Numbered from the stretch's first letter, positions 18,046-28,487 are shown. The stretch is DNA of 64,000 bases from Seonamhaeicola sp. S2-3 (GCF_001971785.1 NZ_CP019389.1:631001-695000), one strand, 5' to 3'. Notes: a model not told the origin generated them from the sequence alone. Program-made: numbers and translations.

Positions 18046-18078
18046 AATAAAAAAGGCTCTCGATTTCTCGAAAGCCTT
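18046..18078 (-). terminator. Rho-independent terminator of the initiator tRNA gene
   Basis: On the minus strand the stem AAGGCT-TTCGA / TCGAGAGCCTT (one internal mismatch) is followed by a T run (complement of 18046-18054). It lies 12 bp past the 3' end of the tRNA. Confidence 0.75.
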
Positions 18079-18089
18079 GTCTTTTCTAG

Positions 18090-18162
<73 letters not shown>

Positions 18163-18275
18163 ATATTGGACTGCAAATATACAACCCTTTTTAGATTTTA
18201 CAAGCGTTTATACTGAAAAAAATTATTGCCCTACACTAGTCTCCTGTAATTGAGGTAATTCAAATTTAAAAAATA

Positions 18276-18311
18276 AAAAAAGTGACTTTAAATTAATAAA
18301 GCCACTTTTTT
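18276..18311 (-). terminator. Terminator downstream of the LRR gene
   Basis: The hairpin AAAAAAGTGACTTTA / TAAAGCCACTTTTTT with a 6-bp loop has one mismatch in the stem. It has T runs in both directions and lies about 20 bp past the LRR gene stop. Confidence 0.75.
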
Positions 18312-18329
18312 ATAAAACGTTCCTTAATA

Positions 18330-19151
18330 TTATTCTTTTTCAATATCTAAAACAGCTGTAGCTGTTGGATTTATTGTTTTTATTCCTGGAGGGTTTTTAC
18401 CAGAAACACTAATATATTCTTGGTTTAAATTGTTATCACTTACCATAATAGTAGTTAACTTTGTTAAACTCATAAACTCTATTGGTAAATCGCCCGTAAG
18501 GTTATTTGATGACAACAACAACTCTTCTAAATTAGTTAATTGAGCTATCTCTACAGGAATTTCTCCTTCAAATTGATTATCCATTAAACTCAACTTTTCT
18601 AATTTTGATAAGGCATAAATATCATTTGGTATAGTACCTGTTAAAAAATTACTTCCTAGCAAAAGCTCTTTTAAGTTAGTTAAGCCCATAAGCGAACTAG
18701 GAATCTCTCCTGATAGTTTGTTACTATATAACTTTAAAGATTCTAAATTCTTAAGATTTCCTAATTCTGATGGAATTTCTCCTTCAAAAGCATTCATAAA
18801 TAATTCTAAAGATACTAGCTCTTGTAAATTACTTAATGAAGACGGAATGGTTCCTGATATTTTATTAAAACCTAAGTTTAATTTTCTTAAACTAGTAAAA
18901 TTTCCTATTTCTTGAGGTAACTCACCTTGAAGGTTATTAAATGGTAAGTTTATTTCAACTATATGGTTTTCTTCTACTGTTACTCCATACCATGAACTAA
19001 TAGCTGCATTTAAATCCCACTTGGTATTCCATTGGTCTCCATTTGTTGAATTATACAAGGCTATAAGGGCATCCTTCTCTGTAGAAGAAATATTAGCGAA
19101 TGAATAAGCACTTGTTAATAAACAAATTGCTATTAGTTTTAAAATTTTCAT
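18330..19151 (-). CDS. Secreted plant-type leucine-rich repeat protein
   Basis: A 273-aa protein with a signal peptide ending near SYSFA (residue 19). It has an LRR N-terminal cap (EKDALIALYNSTNGDQWNTKW) and about seven 24-residue repeats of the plant type LxxLxLxxNxLxGxIPxx (for example LESLKLYSNKLSGEIPSSL). It has no lipobox and no clear type IX tail. Such proteins generally bind proteins or sugars; the partner is unknown. It is a single gene with its own terminator. Confidence 0.8.
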   Translation of the reverse strand: MKILKLIAICLLTSAYSFANISSTEKDALIALYNSTNGDQWNTKWDLNAAISSWYGVTVEENHIVEINLPFNNLQGELPQEIGNFTSLRKLNLGFNKISGTIPSSLSNLQELVSLELFMNAFEGEIPSELGNLKNLESLKLYSNKLSGEIPSSLMGLTNLKELLLGSNFLTGTIPNDIYALSKLEKLSLMDNQFEGEIPVEIAQLTNLEELLLSSNNLTGDLPIEFMSLTKLTTIMVSDNNLNQEYISVSGKNPPGIKTINPTATAVLDIEKE

Positions 19152-19295
19152 ATTGAACAGATTAGGGATTAATTCTAGAACGAATTTAGTTTAAAATCGG
19201 ACTAAAAACCATTTTAATCGATAAAATGCATAAAATTTTAACAAAATATAATAAATATGATGTATTTCATCTATAAAACAGCATATTCAAACTAA

Positions 19296-20612
19296 TTAAA
19301 AACTAGTATTTAATATGTCTCCGCTAATTTTTAAAAGTGCTAATTCTGCCAATTTTGCCGAATATTTAGCTTGGTTTCTGGTTAATTCGGCATTTAATAG
19401 ATTTATTTGTGCTTGTCTAAACTCAATAGAAGTAGCTTGCCCTAGCTTAAATTTTTCTTGTGTTCTATCAAAATTATTTTGAGAGGTTTCTATGTTGGTT
19501 TCTTGTAAACGGTAAATATTAAGTTTATTTTGATAATCATCCCAAGCGTTATTAAAATCACGCTCTAAAGTAATTAATAATTCTTCTTTTTGAGTATTTT
19601 GAATTTCTAGATTTATTTTAGCATTCTTAACATTAGTTATTGTACTACCTCCATCAAATAAATTCCATGTTAAATTTAAACCTCCTGATACACCAGAGTT
19701 GGTGTTTTGTAATGTAAATGCTAATGGACTATTATTTGTAGACTCGTTCCACCCGTAACTACCTGTTAATCCTATACTTGGCAAGTATGCCGATTTTTCC
19801 GATTTAACAACTAACTTATTTATTTCAATATTTTTGTTTAATTGTAGCAAACTAGTATTATACTGTTTTGCTTTTTCTAAAAGTGCTTCCTTATCTAATA
19901 ATGTGTTAAACGTAATATTAGTATCTATACTAAAATCGGTTGTTAAACTATTGCCTAAAACAAGATTTAAATCTCTTTTAAAATTAATAAGTTCTTGTTT
20001 AGAATTCATGACGTTAATGCTATCATTATTAACATCAACCTCTGCATTTAACACTTCTAACTTAGTAGATTGTCCATAATTAAATTGATATTGAGCTCTT
20101 ACTAAACGTTCCTTAGAAATTTCTAAAGTTTGTTTTATTGCTTGTGTATTTTCTTCTTGTTCTGCTACACTGTAGTAAACCGAAAAGAGTTGTAAAATGG
20201 TATTTTCTATGGTTTCACGGGCCTGTAATTCGGTTAAATTTTTTGTCTCTTTTAACTGTTTATAATCATATGCTCTACCAAAACCATCAAATAAAGTGTA
20301 ATTTAAATTTATTGAAGCGTTGTAACTACGTGTTTCTGCTCCGTTAGCTATTCTTGTTTCTCCACTAGCTAATTCGCCCTCAGAATCCTGTTTAGTAATT
20401 GAGGCTCCTGCGTTTCCTGTTACTGTAGGTAAATAACCAGAATTTAAAATACTGGCATTGTTTTTAGCAATTTCAACATTACTTTTAGCCACTTTAATGC
20501 CGTAATTATGCTCTAAAGCTAAACTTACAGCTTTCTCTGGGGTTATTATTTCTTGCGCAACTAAGGAGGTAGAAATAAACAATAAACTTAATAGACTAAT
20601 TTTAATTTTCAT
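19296..20612 (-). CDS. TolC-like outer membrane efflux protein
   Basis: The outer membrane exit duct of a tripartite efflux pump, 438 aa with a signal peptide (cut near LVAQE, residue 19). The two TolC repeats of long coiled helices are visible (for example ALEHNYGIKVAKSNVEIAKNNA, and NAELTRNQAKYSAKLAELALL near the C-terminus). It overlaps the pump gene by 11 bp and is the last gene of the membrane fusion protein-pump-duct operon. Confidence 0.9.
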   Translation of the reverse strand: MKIKISLLSLLFISTSLVAQEIITPEKAVSLALEHNYGIKVAKSNVEIAKNNASILNSGYLPTVTGNAGASITKQDSEGELASGETRIANGAETRSYNASINLNYTLFDGFGRAYDYKQLKETKNLTELQARETIENTILQLFSVYYSVAEQEENTQAIKQTLEISKERLVRAQYQFNYGQSTKLEVLNAEVDVNNDSINVMNSKQELINFKRDLNLVLGNSLTTDFSIDTNITFNTLLDKEALLEKAKQYNTSLLQLNKNIEINKLVVKSEKSAYLPSIGLTGSYGWNESTNNSPLAFTLQNTNSGVSGGLNLTWNLFDGGSTITNVKNAKINLEIQNTQKEELLITLERDFNNAWDDYQNKLNIYRLQETNIETSQNNFDRTQEKFKLGQATSIEFRQAQINLLNAELTRNQAKYSAKLAELALLKISGDILNTSF

Positions 20613-23600
20613 GTTCTTCTTTTTGCTCTATAATGGCTCGTTCTACTTCTTCTTTGGTTACTTTATTACCTGTTGCCAACCATTTTACGTTTTGTTTAAT
20701 GCTATTACTAAATGATAAAAATAACGGTAAAACTAATAAAGTTAAAATGGTGGCATACCCAATACCAAATGATATTGAAATTGCCATAGGTTTTAAAAAT
20801 TGAGCTTGCCTGCTTTTTTCTAAAAGCAAAGGGGCTAATCCTGCCATGGTAGTTAATGACGTTAAGAAAATAGCTCTAAAACGTGATTTTCCGGCCTCTG
20901 ACAGAGCTTCGTTAAACTTCATACCTGCTCTTAGGTTGTTATTAAATTTACCTATAAGTACCAAACCATCGTTTACCATAATACCTATTAAGGCAATAAT
21001 TCCTAAAAGCGATAAAATATTTACTTGAAAACCTAAAATCCAATGTCCCCAAGCCACCGCTGTTAAACTAAATGGTATTAATAATAGTAGTAGTAATGGT
21101 TGTGAATAACTTCTGAATGTAAAAGCTATAGTTATATAAATTAGTAATAAAATTATAGGACCAGCAATTTTTAAAGAACTTACTAACTTACTAGCTTCTC
21201 TATTTTGCCCTTCATAAGAGGCGTTTATGGTTGGGTATTTAGACTGTAGTTCTGGAATAAAGTTTGTTTTAATATCATCAATAATATCTGTGGCACTTGT
21301 ACCTGGATCTTTTAAATCTGCATATACCTGTATTTCTCGCATACCTTCAAGATGATTTATTGCAACTTCGCCACGAGCAATGGTATAATTGGCTATATCT
21401 TTTAGTGTTACACGCTCACCTGTTGGTGTAACAATACGCATTTGATCTAAGTTATTGATAGAACTTCGGTTGTCTCTATCATAGCGAACCCAAACCTTAA
21501 TTTCGTCTTGCCCACGTTGAAAACGTTGCGCTTGATTACCAAAAAAACCAGAGCGCACCTGTGCCATAACAGTTTGTAAATCTAAACCTAATAAATAAGC
21601 GCTTTCTTTAAGTTCTAAACGTATTTCTTTTATACCTGCCGGATCATTATCTCCAATATCTTTTAGTAGTGGATTAGACTTTAAATACGCTTTAAGTGCT
21701 TCTTTTGAAGCTTTTAATTCTTCAATGTTATTACTTAATAATGATACAGAAACTGGGTTGCCACCAAAATTACCACCAGAGCCATAAATTAGGCGTTCTG
21801 TACCAATAACAGGACCTACCAATTCTTCTAATCTATTGGTTACTAAAAACGATTTTATTTCGTCTGGACGCTCTTCACCCGGTAATAAATTAATTCTTAA
21901 AGTAGCACTAGAACTACTTGTTATATTTACAATGGTGTTTTCAAAAAGTTGTTTTCCAGTTCCTTTTAAATATTTCTCGGTTAATTCTTCATTTACAATA
22001 AATGATTTTTCTTCAATCATTGAAATAATAGAATCGGTTATTTTCTCGTTGGTTCCAGTAGGCATAACCAATTCTACCGTTACAGCATCACTAGCTATTC
22101 TTGGGAACAATGTAACACCAATAACGCTTCCACCAAGAGCCCCCAGCGTTAAAATTAAAAGAGTTACAAATATGCCAAGTGAAAATAGTTTAAATTGAAG
22201 CACAAAATTTAAAACTGGAGTATATAAACGTACCCGTAAATAAGTCATAATTCTATCTCCTAACTTATTAATACCCCGCATTACAGAGAAAAACTGTTTT
22301 ATTTTTGAAGGCGTTTCAGTTTTAACAGGAGGTTTTAAAGCTTTTGAGTGTGCTAAATGCGCTGGCAAAATAATTAATGCTTCTACTAACGATACAACCA
22401 AAGTTAGTATTACAACTACCGAAACTTCGGCAAAATTCTCTCCTATTCTACTATCTAAAAAGAAGAATAACGAAAATGCTAAAAGCGTAGTAACTATTGC
22501 TGAAACTACGGGAGGAATTACCTCCATTGTACCATCAATAGCAGCTTGAATGGGTTTTTTACCTTTTTCGTAATGTTGGTAAATATTTTCTGCAATTACA
22601 ATACCATCATCAACTAAAATACCAATAACAATAATCATTCCGAAAAGCGACAATACATTGATAGTAACATCAAACTGAGCTGCAAAAATAAACATCCCTA
22701 AAAACGATATAGGCAACCCAAAAGCCACCCACAAAGCTAATCTTGTGTTTAGAAATAATGACAAAAACAGTAACACTAAGAAAACACCTTGTAAGGCATT
22801 AGTTAGTAATAACATGGTACGTTGCTTTAGTGGTATTGACCTATCACTTACAACATCAATCTTTACATTATCATACTTTTGATTATATTCTTCAATATAC
22901 TCATTAACCTTAGTTGCCGATGAAATTAAATCTTCATTATTGGTACTGGTTATTGAAATATTTACTGCCAAATCTTGATTAAAATAAGTTGCATTAGGCG
23001 TTTCTGAGAAACGATCTCTTATAATGGCTACATCTTTTAAGCGTACTATTTTACCATCGGAAGAAGCTTTTACTACAATATTTGATAATTCTCTACCATA
23101 ATATTGCTTATTATTAGCTCTTATTAAAAACTCTTCAGCTTCGGTTTTTACGTTTCCTCCTGTTACTAAAATATTGGCTTTACTCACCGCATTAGCCACA
23201 TCTGTAAAGGTGAGATTATAGGCTAACAACTGAGTTTCGTTTACAGCTATTTCAATTTCTTCTTCTGGAAATCCAGAGATCTCAATTTGCGAAATACCAT
23301 CAATAGCTCTTAAATCTGTTTCAACTTGTCTTGCTAATTGCTTTAATGTTGCAAGAGGAATGTCTTTTCCGCTTATAGCAAATGAAATAGTTTCTCTTAC
23401 CGCCTCTTGTTTTGAAACCACTAAAGGCTCCATACCCGTTGGAAAAGTAGGCACTCTATCAACTGCATTTTTAACTTCCAACAGCATGAAATCAATGTTT
23501 TCACCTTTTTCAATTTCAACAGTAATGGTTCCGCTATTTTCTTTTGAAACTGAAGTTACACGATCTACCCCTTTTAATCCTTTTAAATTATCTTCAATTT

Positions 23601-23799
23601 GAAGAACAATACCTTCTTCTATTTCTAAAGGAGACGCACCAGGATAGGTTATTGCAATGGTTATAATTTTAGAATCTGAAAGCGGAAAAAACGAAGACTT
23701 TAAGGCTAATGCTCCTATTATTCCAAATACAAAAAACGCAATAATAAATATGTTTACCGCAACATGATACCTTATAAAATATTCAATTACCTTTCTCAT
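20602..23799 (-). CDS. RND-family efflux pump, inner membrane subunit
   Basis: A 1065-aa proton-driven exporter of the AcrB/HAE group. It has 12 membrane segments in two halves, each followed by a large periplasmic loop. TM4 carries the paired aspartates needed for proton transfer (GILVDDGIVIAENI). The N-terminus RKVIEYFIRYHVAVNIFI is typical. It overlaps the membrane fusion protein gene by 4 bp and the TolC gene by 11 bp, so the three are translationally coupled. The substrate is unknown. The DD pair is that of drug or lipid exporters, not the heavy-metal (CusA) pattern. Confidence 0.93.
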   Translation of the reverse strand: MRKVIEYFIRYHVAVNIFIIAFFVFGIIGALALKSSFFPLSDSKIITIAITYPGASPLEIEEGIVLQIEDNLKGLKGVDRVTSVSKENSGTITVEIEKGENIDFMLLEVKNAVDRVPTFPTGMEPLVVSKQEAVRETISFAISGKDIPLATLKQLARQVETDLRAIDGISQIEISGFPEEEIEIAVNETQLLAYNLTFTDVANAVSKANILVTGGNVKTEAEEFLIRANNKQYYGRELSNIVVKASSDGKIVRLKDVAIIRDRFSETPNATYFNQDLAVNISITSTNNEDLISSATKVNEYIEEYNQKYDNVKIDVVSDRSIPLKQRTMLLLTNALQGVFLVLLFLSLFLNTRLALWVAFGLPISFLGMFIFAAQFDVTINVLSLFGMIIVIGILVDDGIVIAENIYQHYEKGKKPIQAAIDGTMEVIPPVVSAIVTTLLAFSLFFFLDSRIGENFAEVSVVVILTLVVSLVEALIILPAHLAHSKALKPPVKTETPSKIKQFFSVMRGINKLGDRIMTYLRVRLYTPVLNFVLQFKLFSLGIFVTLLILTLGALGGSVIGVTLFPRIASDAVTVELVMPTGTNEKITDSIISMIEEKSFIVNEELTEKYLKGTGKQLFENTIVNITSSSSATLRINLLPGEERPDEIKSFLVTNRLEELVGPVIGTERLIYGSGGNFGGNPVSVSLLSNNIEELKASKEALKAYLKSNPLLKDIGDNDPAGIKEIRLELKESAYLLGLDLQTVMAQVRSGFFGNQAQRFQRGQDEIKVWVRYDRDNRSSINNLDQMRIVTPTGERVTLKDIANYTIARGEVAINHLEGMREIQVYADLKDPGTSATDIIDDIKTNFIPELQSKYPTINASYEGQNREASKLVSSLKIAGPIILLLIYITIAFTFRSYSQPLLLLLLIPFSLTAVAWGHWILGFQVNILSLLGIIALIGIMVNDGLVLIGKFNNNLRAGMKFNEALSEAGKSRFRAIFLTSLTTMAGLAPLLLEKSRQAQFLKPMAISISFGIGYATILTLLVLPLFLSFSNSIKQNVKWLATGNKVTKEEVERAIIEQKEEHEN

Positions 23800-24926
23800 T
23801 CTTGAACTGTATCTGTTGAGTTAATAGCAGATTTAACACGCATGCCAACATAAGCTCCAGGTACCGGTTTTTTAAGGACCACTGTACTATCTGGAATGCC
23901 TTTTAAAACTACTTTATCTTCAGAAAAATATACTGGATTTACATCTATTACCTCTAAAACATTATCTTTTACTACAAAAACCTGATTGTCTTCTAGTAAT
24001 AAATTTCTATCCATTTCATAGGCGTTAGGTTCTTCTTTTGCATTTAATTGAGCTTCTAAATACATGCCTTCTTTAAGCGCATCATCTTTTACTTCAATAA
24101 AAGCTGTTATGGTTTGGGTTGTGGCATCAATACTTCCATTTACTCTAGATACTTTACCTTTATAAGTTTCGGTGTTATCTAAATTATTCAACACAACATC
24201 TTCACCTACTCTTAAAAGCGTACCGTAGGTTTTACTTAAGGCTACTTCCATTTCATAAACCGACGGATTTATAAACTCACCTAGTTTTTGTCCGCTTCTA
24301 ATTAATGAGCCCTCGGTTACTAAAGCTTCGGTTAAAATTCCAGTAAATGGTGCGGTAATATTATATTTTGATAAACGCTGTTCTAAATTTTTTACATTGT
24401 AATAACTGCTTACAATACCTCTGCCTGTAATGAAATAATTTTCTTTATCGGAAGTCATTTCAGGTAGCTTGGGTGTTGTTTTACTTAAATCAAAACTACT
24501 TAAATAGTCTTGCCATTTTTGAAAAACATCAGGAAAATCTAAACGTAAATCTGGCATTATAGCAGCAATACTATTGTACAATTCACTTTTTGCCGATTGG
24601 ACACTTGCGTAATACTCAGACGCATCTATAGGAATTAAAACTTCGCCTTTATAATATTTTTGCCCAGGTTTAAAAAGTTTTTTTCCTGTTTTAAAAATGC
24701 CTTGAACTTCTGCATAAATTTCAACCCGTTGTTTGGCAACCAGATTACCATTTGCAGGAACAACAATTTTAACATTGGTATTAAAAACAGTATCTGTAAT
24801 AACTGTTTTTACCACTTTTTCTCTTACAGGCTTGGGTTTGTTTTTACTGTCTATTATTTTTTTAGCCGCCAAAATGGAAGCAACAATTAAAACAACACCT
24901 ATTACGGATAGTATAATTTTTCGCAT
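23796..24926 (-). CDS. RND efflux periplasmic adaptor (membrane fusion protein)
   Basis: A 376-aa HlyD/AcrA-type adaptor joining the pump to TolC. One N-terminal membrane segment lies at residues 4-22. A lipoyl-like half follows (VVPANGNLVAKQRVEIYAEVQG), then a short helical hairpin, a second lipoyl half (ITAPFTGILTEALVTEGSLIRSGQ) and a beta-barrel. It is the first gene of the operon. A TAGTTTTG (-7-like) box lies on the minus strand at 24953-24960. Confidence 0.92.
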   Translation of the reverse strand: MRKIILSVIGVVLIVASILAAKKIIDSKNKPKPVREKVVKTVITDTVFNTNVKIVVPANGNLVAKQRVEIYAEVQGIFKTGKKLFKPGQKYYKGEVLIPIDASEYYASVQSAKSELYNSIAAIMPDLRLDFPDVFQKWQDYLSSFDLSKTTPKLPEMTSDKENYFITGRGIVSSYYNVKNLEQRLSKYNITAPFTGILTEALVTEGSLIRSGQKLGEFINPSVYEMEVALSKTYGTLLRVGEDVVLNNLDNTETYKGKVSRVNGSIDATTQTITAFIEVKDDALKEGMYLEAQLNAKEEPNAYEMDRNLLLEDNQVFVVKDNVLEVIDVNPVYFSEDKVVLKGIPDSTVVLKKPVPGAYVGMRVKSAINSTDTVQE

Positions 24927-24952
24927 TGATTGGTAGTTTAAGCATATAACAA

Positions 24953-24960
24953 CAAAACTA
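24953..24960 (-). promoter_or_regulatory. Possible -7 element for the RND operon
   Basis: TAGTTTTG on the minus strand fits TAnnTTTG, 27 bp before the adaptor ATG. No clear TTG -33 box is seen, so this is weak. Confidence 0.35.
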
Positions 24961-25004
24961 CCGCATAGTTTAACTTAAAAGTCTTAAAAAAAACTTAAAA
25001 AAAA

Positions 25005-26915
25005 CTAATTACTTAACATATCTATTTCTTCTTGAAGTGCTTCCCACGTTTCCATTAAACTTTCTAAGTCTGTTTTCTTTTGATGATACTTATCAAAAAA
25101 ATCTGGTTTTGAAGTTACCTCTTCATAGTTAATTTCAAGCTCTAAATCTATAGCTTTAATGTCTTTTTCTAACTGATTTATTTTAGCTTCAACATTACTT
25201 AACTTGTTGTTTAAAGACTTTAATTTCTTTTGCTCTTCGTAAGATTGTTGTTTTTTCTTTTTAGGCGTTTCTTTTACTACGGTTCTTTTTTCAACTTCCC
25301 GTAGGCTCTCAACTTTTCGTTGTTCCAAGTAGTAATCAATATCTCCTAGATATTCCTTTATCTTATGGTCTTTAAACTCATAAACTTTATTTGTTAAACC
25401 TTGTAAAAAATCACGATCATGAGATACCAAAATTAGGGTACCTTCGTATCGTTTTAGAGCCTCTTTGAGTACATTTTTAGATTTAATATCTAAGTGATTA
25501 GTTGGCTCATCCATTATCAATACGTTAAATGGCTGCAACATTAATTTAGCCAAGGCCAAACGGTTACGCTCTCCTCCTGATAGTACTCTAACATACTTTT
25601 CTACCTCATCGCCTCTAAATAAAAACGAGCCTAAAATATCTCTAACTTTGCTTCGGTTTGTTTCATTAGCGGCATCAACCATAGTATCTAAAACGGTTTT
25701 GTTGCCGTCTAAATACTCTGCCTGATTTTGAGCAAAGTACCCCAGTTGCACATTGTGACCCAATTTTAATATGCCCTCATATTTAATATCTCCAACAATA
25801 ATTTTAGCTAAAGTAGATTTACCTTGTCCGTTTTGCCCAACAAAAGCTGTTTTACTGTCGCGTTCAATTAGTAAATTGATGTTTTTAAGCACCTCCTTGT
25901 CTCCATAATTTTTAGAAACCGATTCTGCTTCAATAACTACTTTTCCGGGTGTTACAGAAACAGGAAAATTAAGTGTCATGACGCTGTTATCATCTTCATC
26001 AACCTCAATACGCTCAATCTTATCTAGCTTTTTTATAAGCGATTGCGCCATAGAGGCTTTAGAGGCTTTAGCTCTAAATTTTTCAATAAGTTTCTCTGTT
26101 TGCTCTATTTGCTTTTGCTGATTTTTTTGCGATGCTAATTGTTGTTCTCTTAATTCTTTACGTAAAACCAAGTATTTAGAATAGGGTTTAGGATAGTCAT
26201 AAATTCTACCTAATGAAATTTCAATAGTTCTATTTGTAACATTATCTAAAAACATTTTATCATGAGAAACTATAACCACGGCTCCAGCATAACTTTTTAA
26301 AAAGTTTTCTAACCATATAATAGATTCAATATCTAAATGGTTTGTAGGCTCATCTAAGAGTAGTATATCGTTATTTTGAAGTAATAATTTAGCTAACTCA
26401 ATACGCATACGCCACCCACCAGAAAACGTATCGGTTAACTTATTAAATTCTTCTCTTTGAAACCCTAGTCCTTGTAAAATCTTTTCGGTATTACCTTGAT
26501 AATTGTAACCACCCAAAATTTCGTACTGATGCTGTAATTCATTAATATCTACCATTAATTGATGATAGCCATCACTTTCATAATCTGTACGTTCTGCTAA
26601 TTGGGTATTTATGGCTTCCATTTTAGCCTCTAACGCCTTAATTTCTGTAAAAGCCTCATAAGCTTCTTCTAATACCGTTCTACCAAGAATAAAATCTATA
26701 TCCTGTTTTAAAAAGCCTATTTTTAATGCTTTATCTGCGGCTATTTGCCCAGAATCTGGCTCTAATTCTTTTGATAAAATTTTTAACATGGTAGACTTAC
26801 CAGCTCCGTTTTTACCAATAAGCCCTACTCTATCACCGTTTCCTAGCTTAAACGTAATGTCTTCAAAAAGAAATTCTCCTTGAAATGAAATTGATAAATT
26901 ATGAATATTAAGCAT
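25005..26915 (-). CDS. ABC-F family ATPase
   Basis: A 636-aa soluble protein with two ABC ATPase domains and no membrane segments, the ABC-F (Uup/EttA-like) layout. The Walker A motifs are GKNGAGKST and GQNGQGKST, the signatures FSGGWRMR and LSGGERNR, and the Walker B-type LLDEPTNHLD and IMDEPTNHLD. The interdomain linker is lysine- and glutamine-rich, and the C-terminus is a coiled coil (about 565-636). Family members act on the ribosome, as translation factors or as protection against antibiotics. Which role applies here cannot be told. Confidence 0.92.
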   Translation of the reverse strand: MLNIHNLSISFQGEFLFEDITFKLGNGDRVGLIGKNGAGKSTMLKILSKELEPDSGQIAADKALKIGFLKQDIDFILGRTVLEEAYEAFTEIKALEAKMEAINTQLAERTDYESDGYHQLMVDINELQHQYEILGGYNYQGNTEKILQGLGFQREEFNKLTDTFSGGWRMRIELAKLLLQNNDILLLDEPTNHLDIESIIWLENFLKSYAGAVVIVSHDKMFLDNVTNRTIEISLGRIYDYPKPYSKYLVLRKELREQQLASQKNQQKQIEQTEKLIEKFRAKASKASMAQSLIKKLDKIERIEVDEDDNSVMTLNFPVSVTPGKVVIEAESVSKNYGDKEVLKNINLLIERDSKTAFVGQNGQGKSTLAKIIVGDIKYEGILKLGHNVQLGYFAQNQAEYLDGNKTVLDTMVDAANETNRSKVRDILGSFLFRGDEVEKYVRVLSGGERNRLALAKLMLQPFNVLIMDEPTNHLDIKSKNVLKEALKRYEGTLILVSHDRDFLQGLTNKVYEFKDHKIKEYLGDIDYYLEQRKVESLREVEKRTVVKETPKKKKQQSYEEQKKLKSLNNKLSNVEAKINQLEKDIKAIDLELEINYEEVTSKPDFFDKYHQKKTDLESLMETWEALQEEIDMLSN

Positions 26916-26956
26916 AGAAATGTGACTTTAGTTACAAATTTTTAAACAAATACAAT

Positions 26957-26964
26957 TACTTTTG
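26957..26964 (+). promoter_or_regulatory. Possible -7 element for the DUF983 gene
   Basis: TACTTTTG fits the TAnnTTTG consensus, 37 bp upstream of the start at 27002. No good TTG -33 box lies at the right distance. Confidence 0.35.
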
Positions 26965-27001
26965 TTTTTTTAAAACGCAAGCAAAAATACACTAAAAATA
27001 A

Positions 27002-27400
27002 ATGTTTAAAAAAGGAACTAAGCTTTATAGCATCATTACAGGTTGTTGCCCTAAATGTCATCAGGAATCAATGTACAGTACTAAAAACCCTTATATATTG
27101 TCTGATACTTTAAAAGTGAACGAACGTTGCTCTAAATGTAATACTAAATACCGAATAGAACCTTCATTTTTTTACGGAGCTATGTACGTAAGTTATGCGG
27201 TTGGTATTGCTTTTGCCGTAGCTGCTTTTGTTATTAGCAACCTTATTTTTAATGCCAGTTTAAAGGTTACTTTTATTTCTATTGTTGGCACCTTAGTAGT
27301 ATTTATGCCAATAATAATGCGCCTTTCTAGAAATATCTGGATTAATTTTTTTATGTCTTATGATGAAAATTTAGTTAAGAAAAAAACTCAAGACAGCTAA
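27002..27400 (+). CDS. DUF983 family membrane protein
   Basis: A 132-aa protein with four N-terminal cysteines in two CPKC / CSKC knuckles (GCCPKCHQES, ERCSKCNTKY), probably a zinc site. Two hydrophobic segments follow (about 60-82 and 88-108). This layout is that of DUF983, whose function is unknown. It is divergent from the ABC-F gene, and its last 4 bp overlap the convergent oxidoreductase gene. Confidence 0.8.
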   Translation: MFKKGTKLYSIITGCCPKCHQESMYSTKNPYILSDTLKVNERCSKCNTKYRIEPSFFYGAMYVSYAVGIAFAVAAFVISNLIFNASLKVTFISIVGTLVVFMPIIMRLSRNIWINFFMSYDENLVKKKTQDS

Positions 27401-28440
27401 ATTTTAAACCTATTAATATCTATTTCTCCATCTAAAGGTGTTCCTTTTTCTATAAAATCATAAAGTTGTTTGGCTACATAAGGACCAATCATTACGCCTC
27501 TTGTGCCTAAGCCGTTTAATACAAATAAATTATTAAATTGAGGGTGCTTACCTACCAAAGGTCTTCTATCTTTAACAGTTGGCCTTACACCTGCTACCTG
27601 ACCAACTACCTTAAAGGGACATTTTATTAGTTTGCTCAACTTCTCTAAAAGTGCTTCTTTAGCTTTTAATGATATTTTATTAGTTAAATCTTTCCATTCA
27701 TAAGTAGCTCCTACAATGTATAAATCATCTCCTAATGGAATTAAAAATGCAGCAGATTTTAAAACAAAATTTATTTTTAATTCTGGTGCATGTATTATTA
27801 ATAACTCACCTTTTGCTGGTACCAAAGGCAATTTGTTAAAAAACGGATTTTGCTTAACCCCAAACCCCTCAGCAAACACTACTTGTTTAGCTTCAATGTT
27901 TTTGAAGTTAATTTTTTCTGATTCTATTTTTACATCATCAAAAGGAAAATCTGCCTCAAAATATAAATTATTCTTTTTTAGGTATTTTTTGTAAGACTCT
28001 ATTAATGTTTTAACATCAATTCTACCAGTTTTAAATACTTCACCAAAACCAAAAGGCGCGTGAATACTTGTATTTTCATTTTTTATAATGGTATCTGATA
28101 GGTACGTTTCTAAAATTGGTTTATCTGAAGCTTCAAACCAGTTATTTTGTTCTTCGGTTGATGCAAACTTACGGTATACTGGTAGTTTATAATCTAGCTT
28201 TACATTTAAAAACTGCTCTAAATTAGCATACATGGGTAATGCTAACTCTAATTGTTCTTTGGCTTTCCATACAGGTGTAAATCTTTTTAAAACTACAGGA
28301 TTGTAAAGTCCGCCCGCAACAGCTGATGATAATTGCGAATTATTATCAAAAACTACAAAGGTTTTATTGTTATTTCTAAGTTGTTCACAAAAACTAATAC
28401 CTGCTAACCCTATACCTACAACTATATAATCTACATGCAT
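27397..28440 (-). CDS. FAD-dependent oxidoreductase (D-amino acid oxidase/DAO family)
   Basis: A 347-aa flavoprotein with the FAD-binding Rossmann motif near its N-terminus (VGIGLAGISFCEQL). The C-terminal DAO signature is present (VAGVRPTVKDRRPLVG ... LFVLNGLGTRGVMIGPYVAKQL). The family oxidises amines of amino acids or related compounds. The substrate is not known, and no sulfur-carrier or thiamine gene nearby suggests ThiO. A terminator and the gld block lie upstream. Confidence 0.85.
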   Translation of the reverse strand: MHVDYIVVGIGLAGISFCEQLRNNNKTFVVFDNNSQLSSAVAGGLYNPVVLKRFTPVWKAKEQLELALPMYANLEQFLNVKLDYKLPVYRKFASTEEQNNWFEASDKPILETYLSDTIIKNENTSIHAPFGFGEVFKTGRIDVKTLIESYKKYLKKNNLYFEADFPFDDVKIESEKINFKNIEAKQVVFAEGFGVKQNPFFNKLPLVPAKGELLIIHAPELKINFVLKSAAFLIPLGDDLYIVGATYEWKDLTNKISLKAKEALLEKLSKLIKCPFKVVGQVAGVRPTVKDRRPLVGKHPQFNNLFVLNGLGTRGVMIGPYVAKQLYDFIEKGTPLDGEIDINRFKI

Positions 28441-28487
28441 ACTGCGAAGATAAAAAATCGATTTCTACCTATATAAACAATAGCAAA

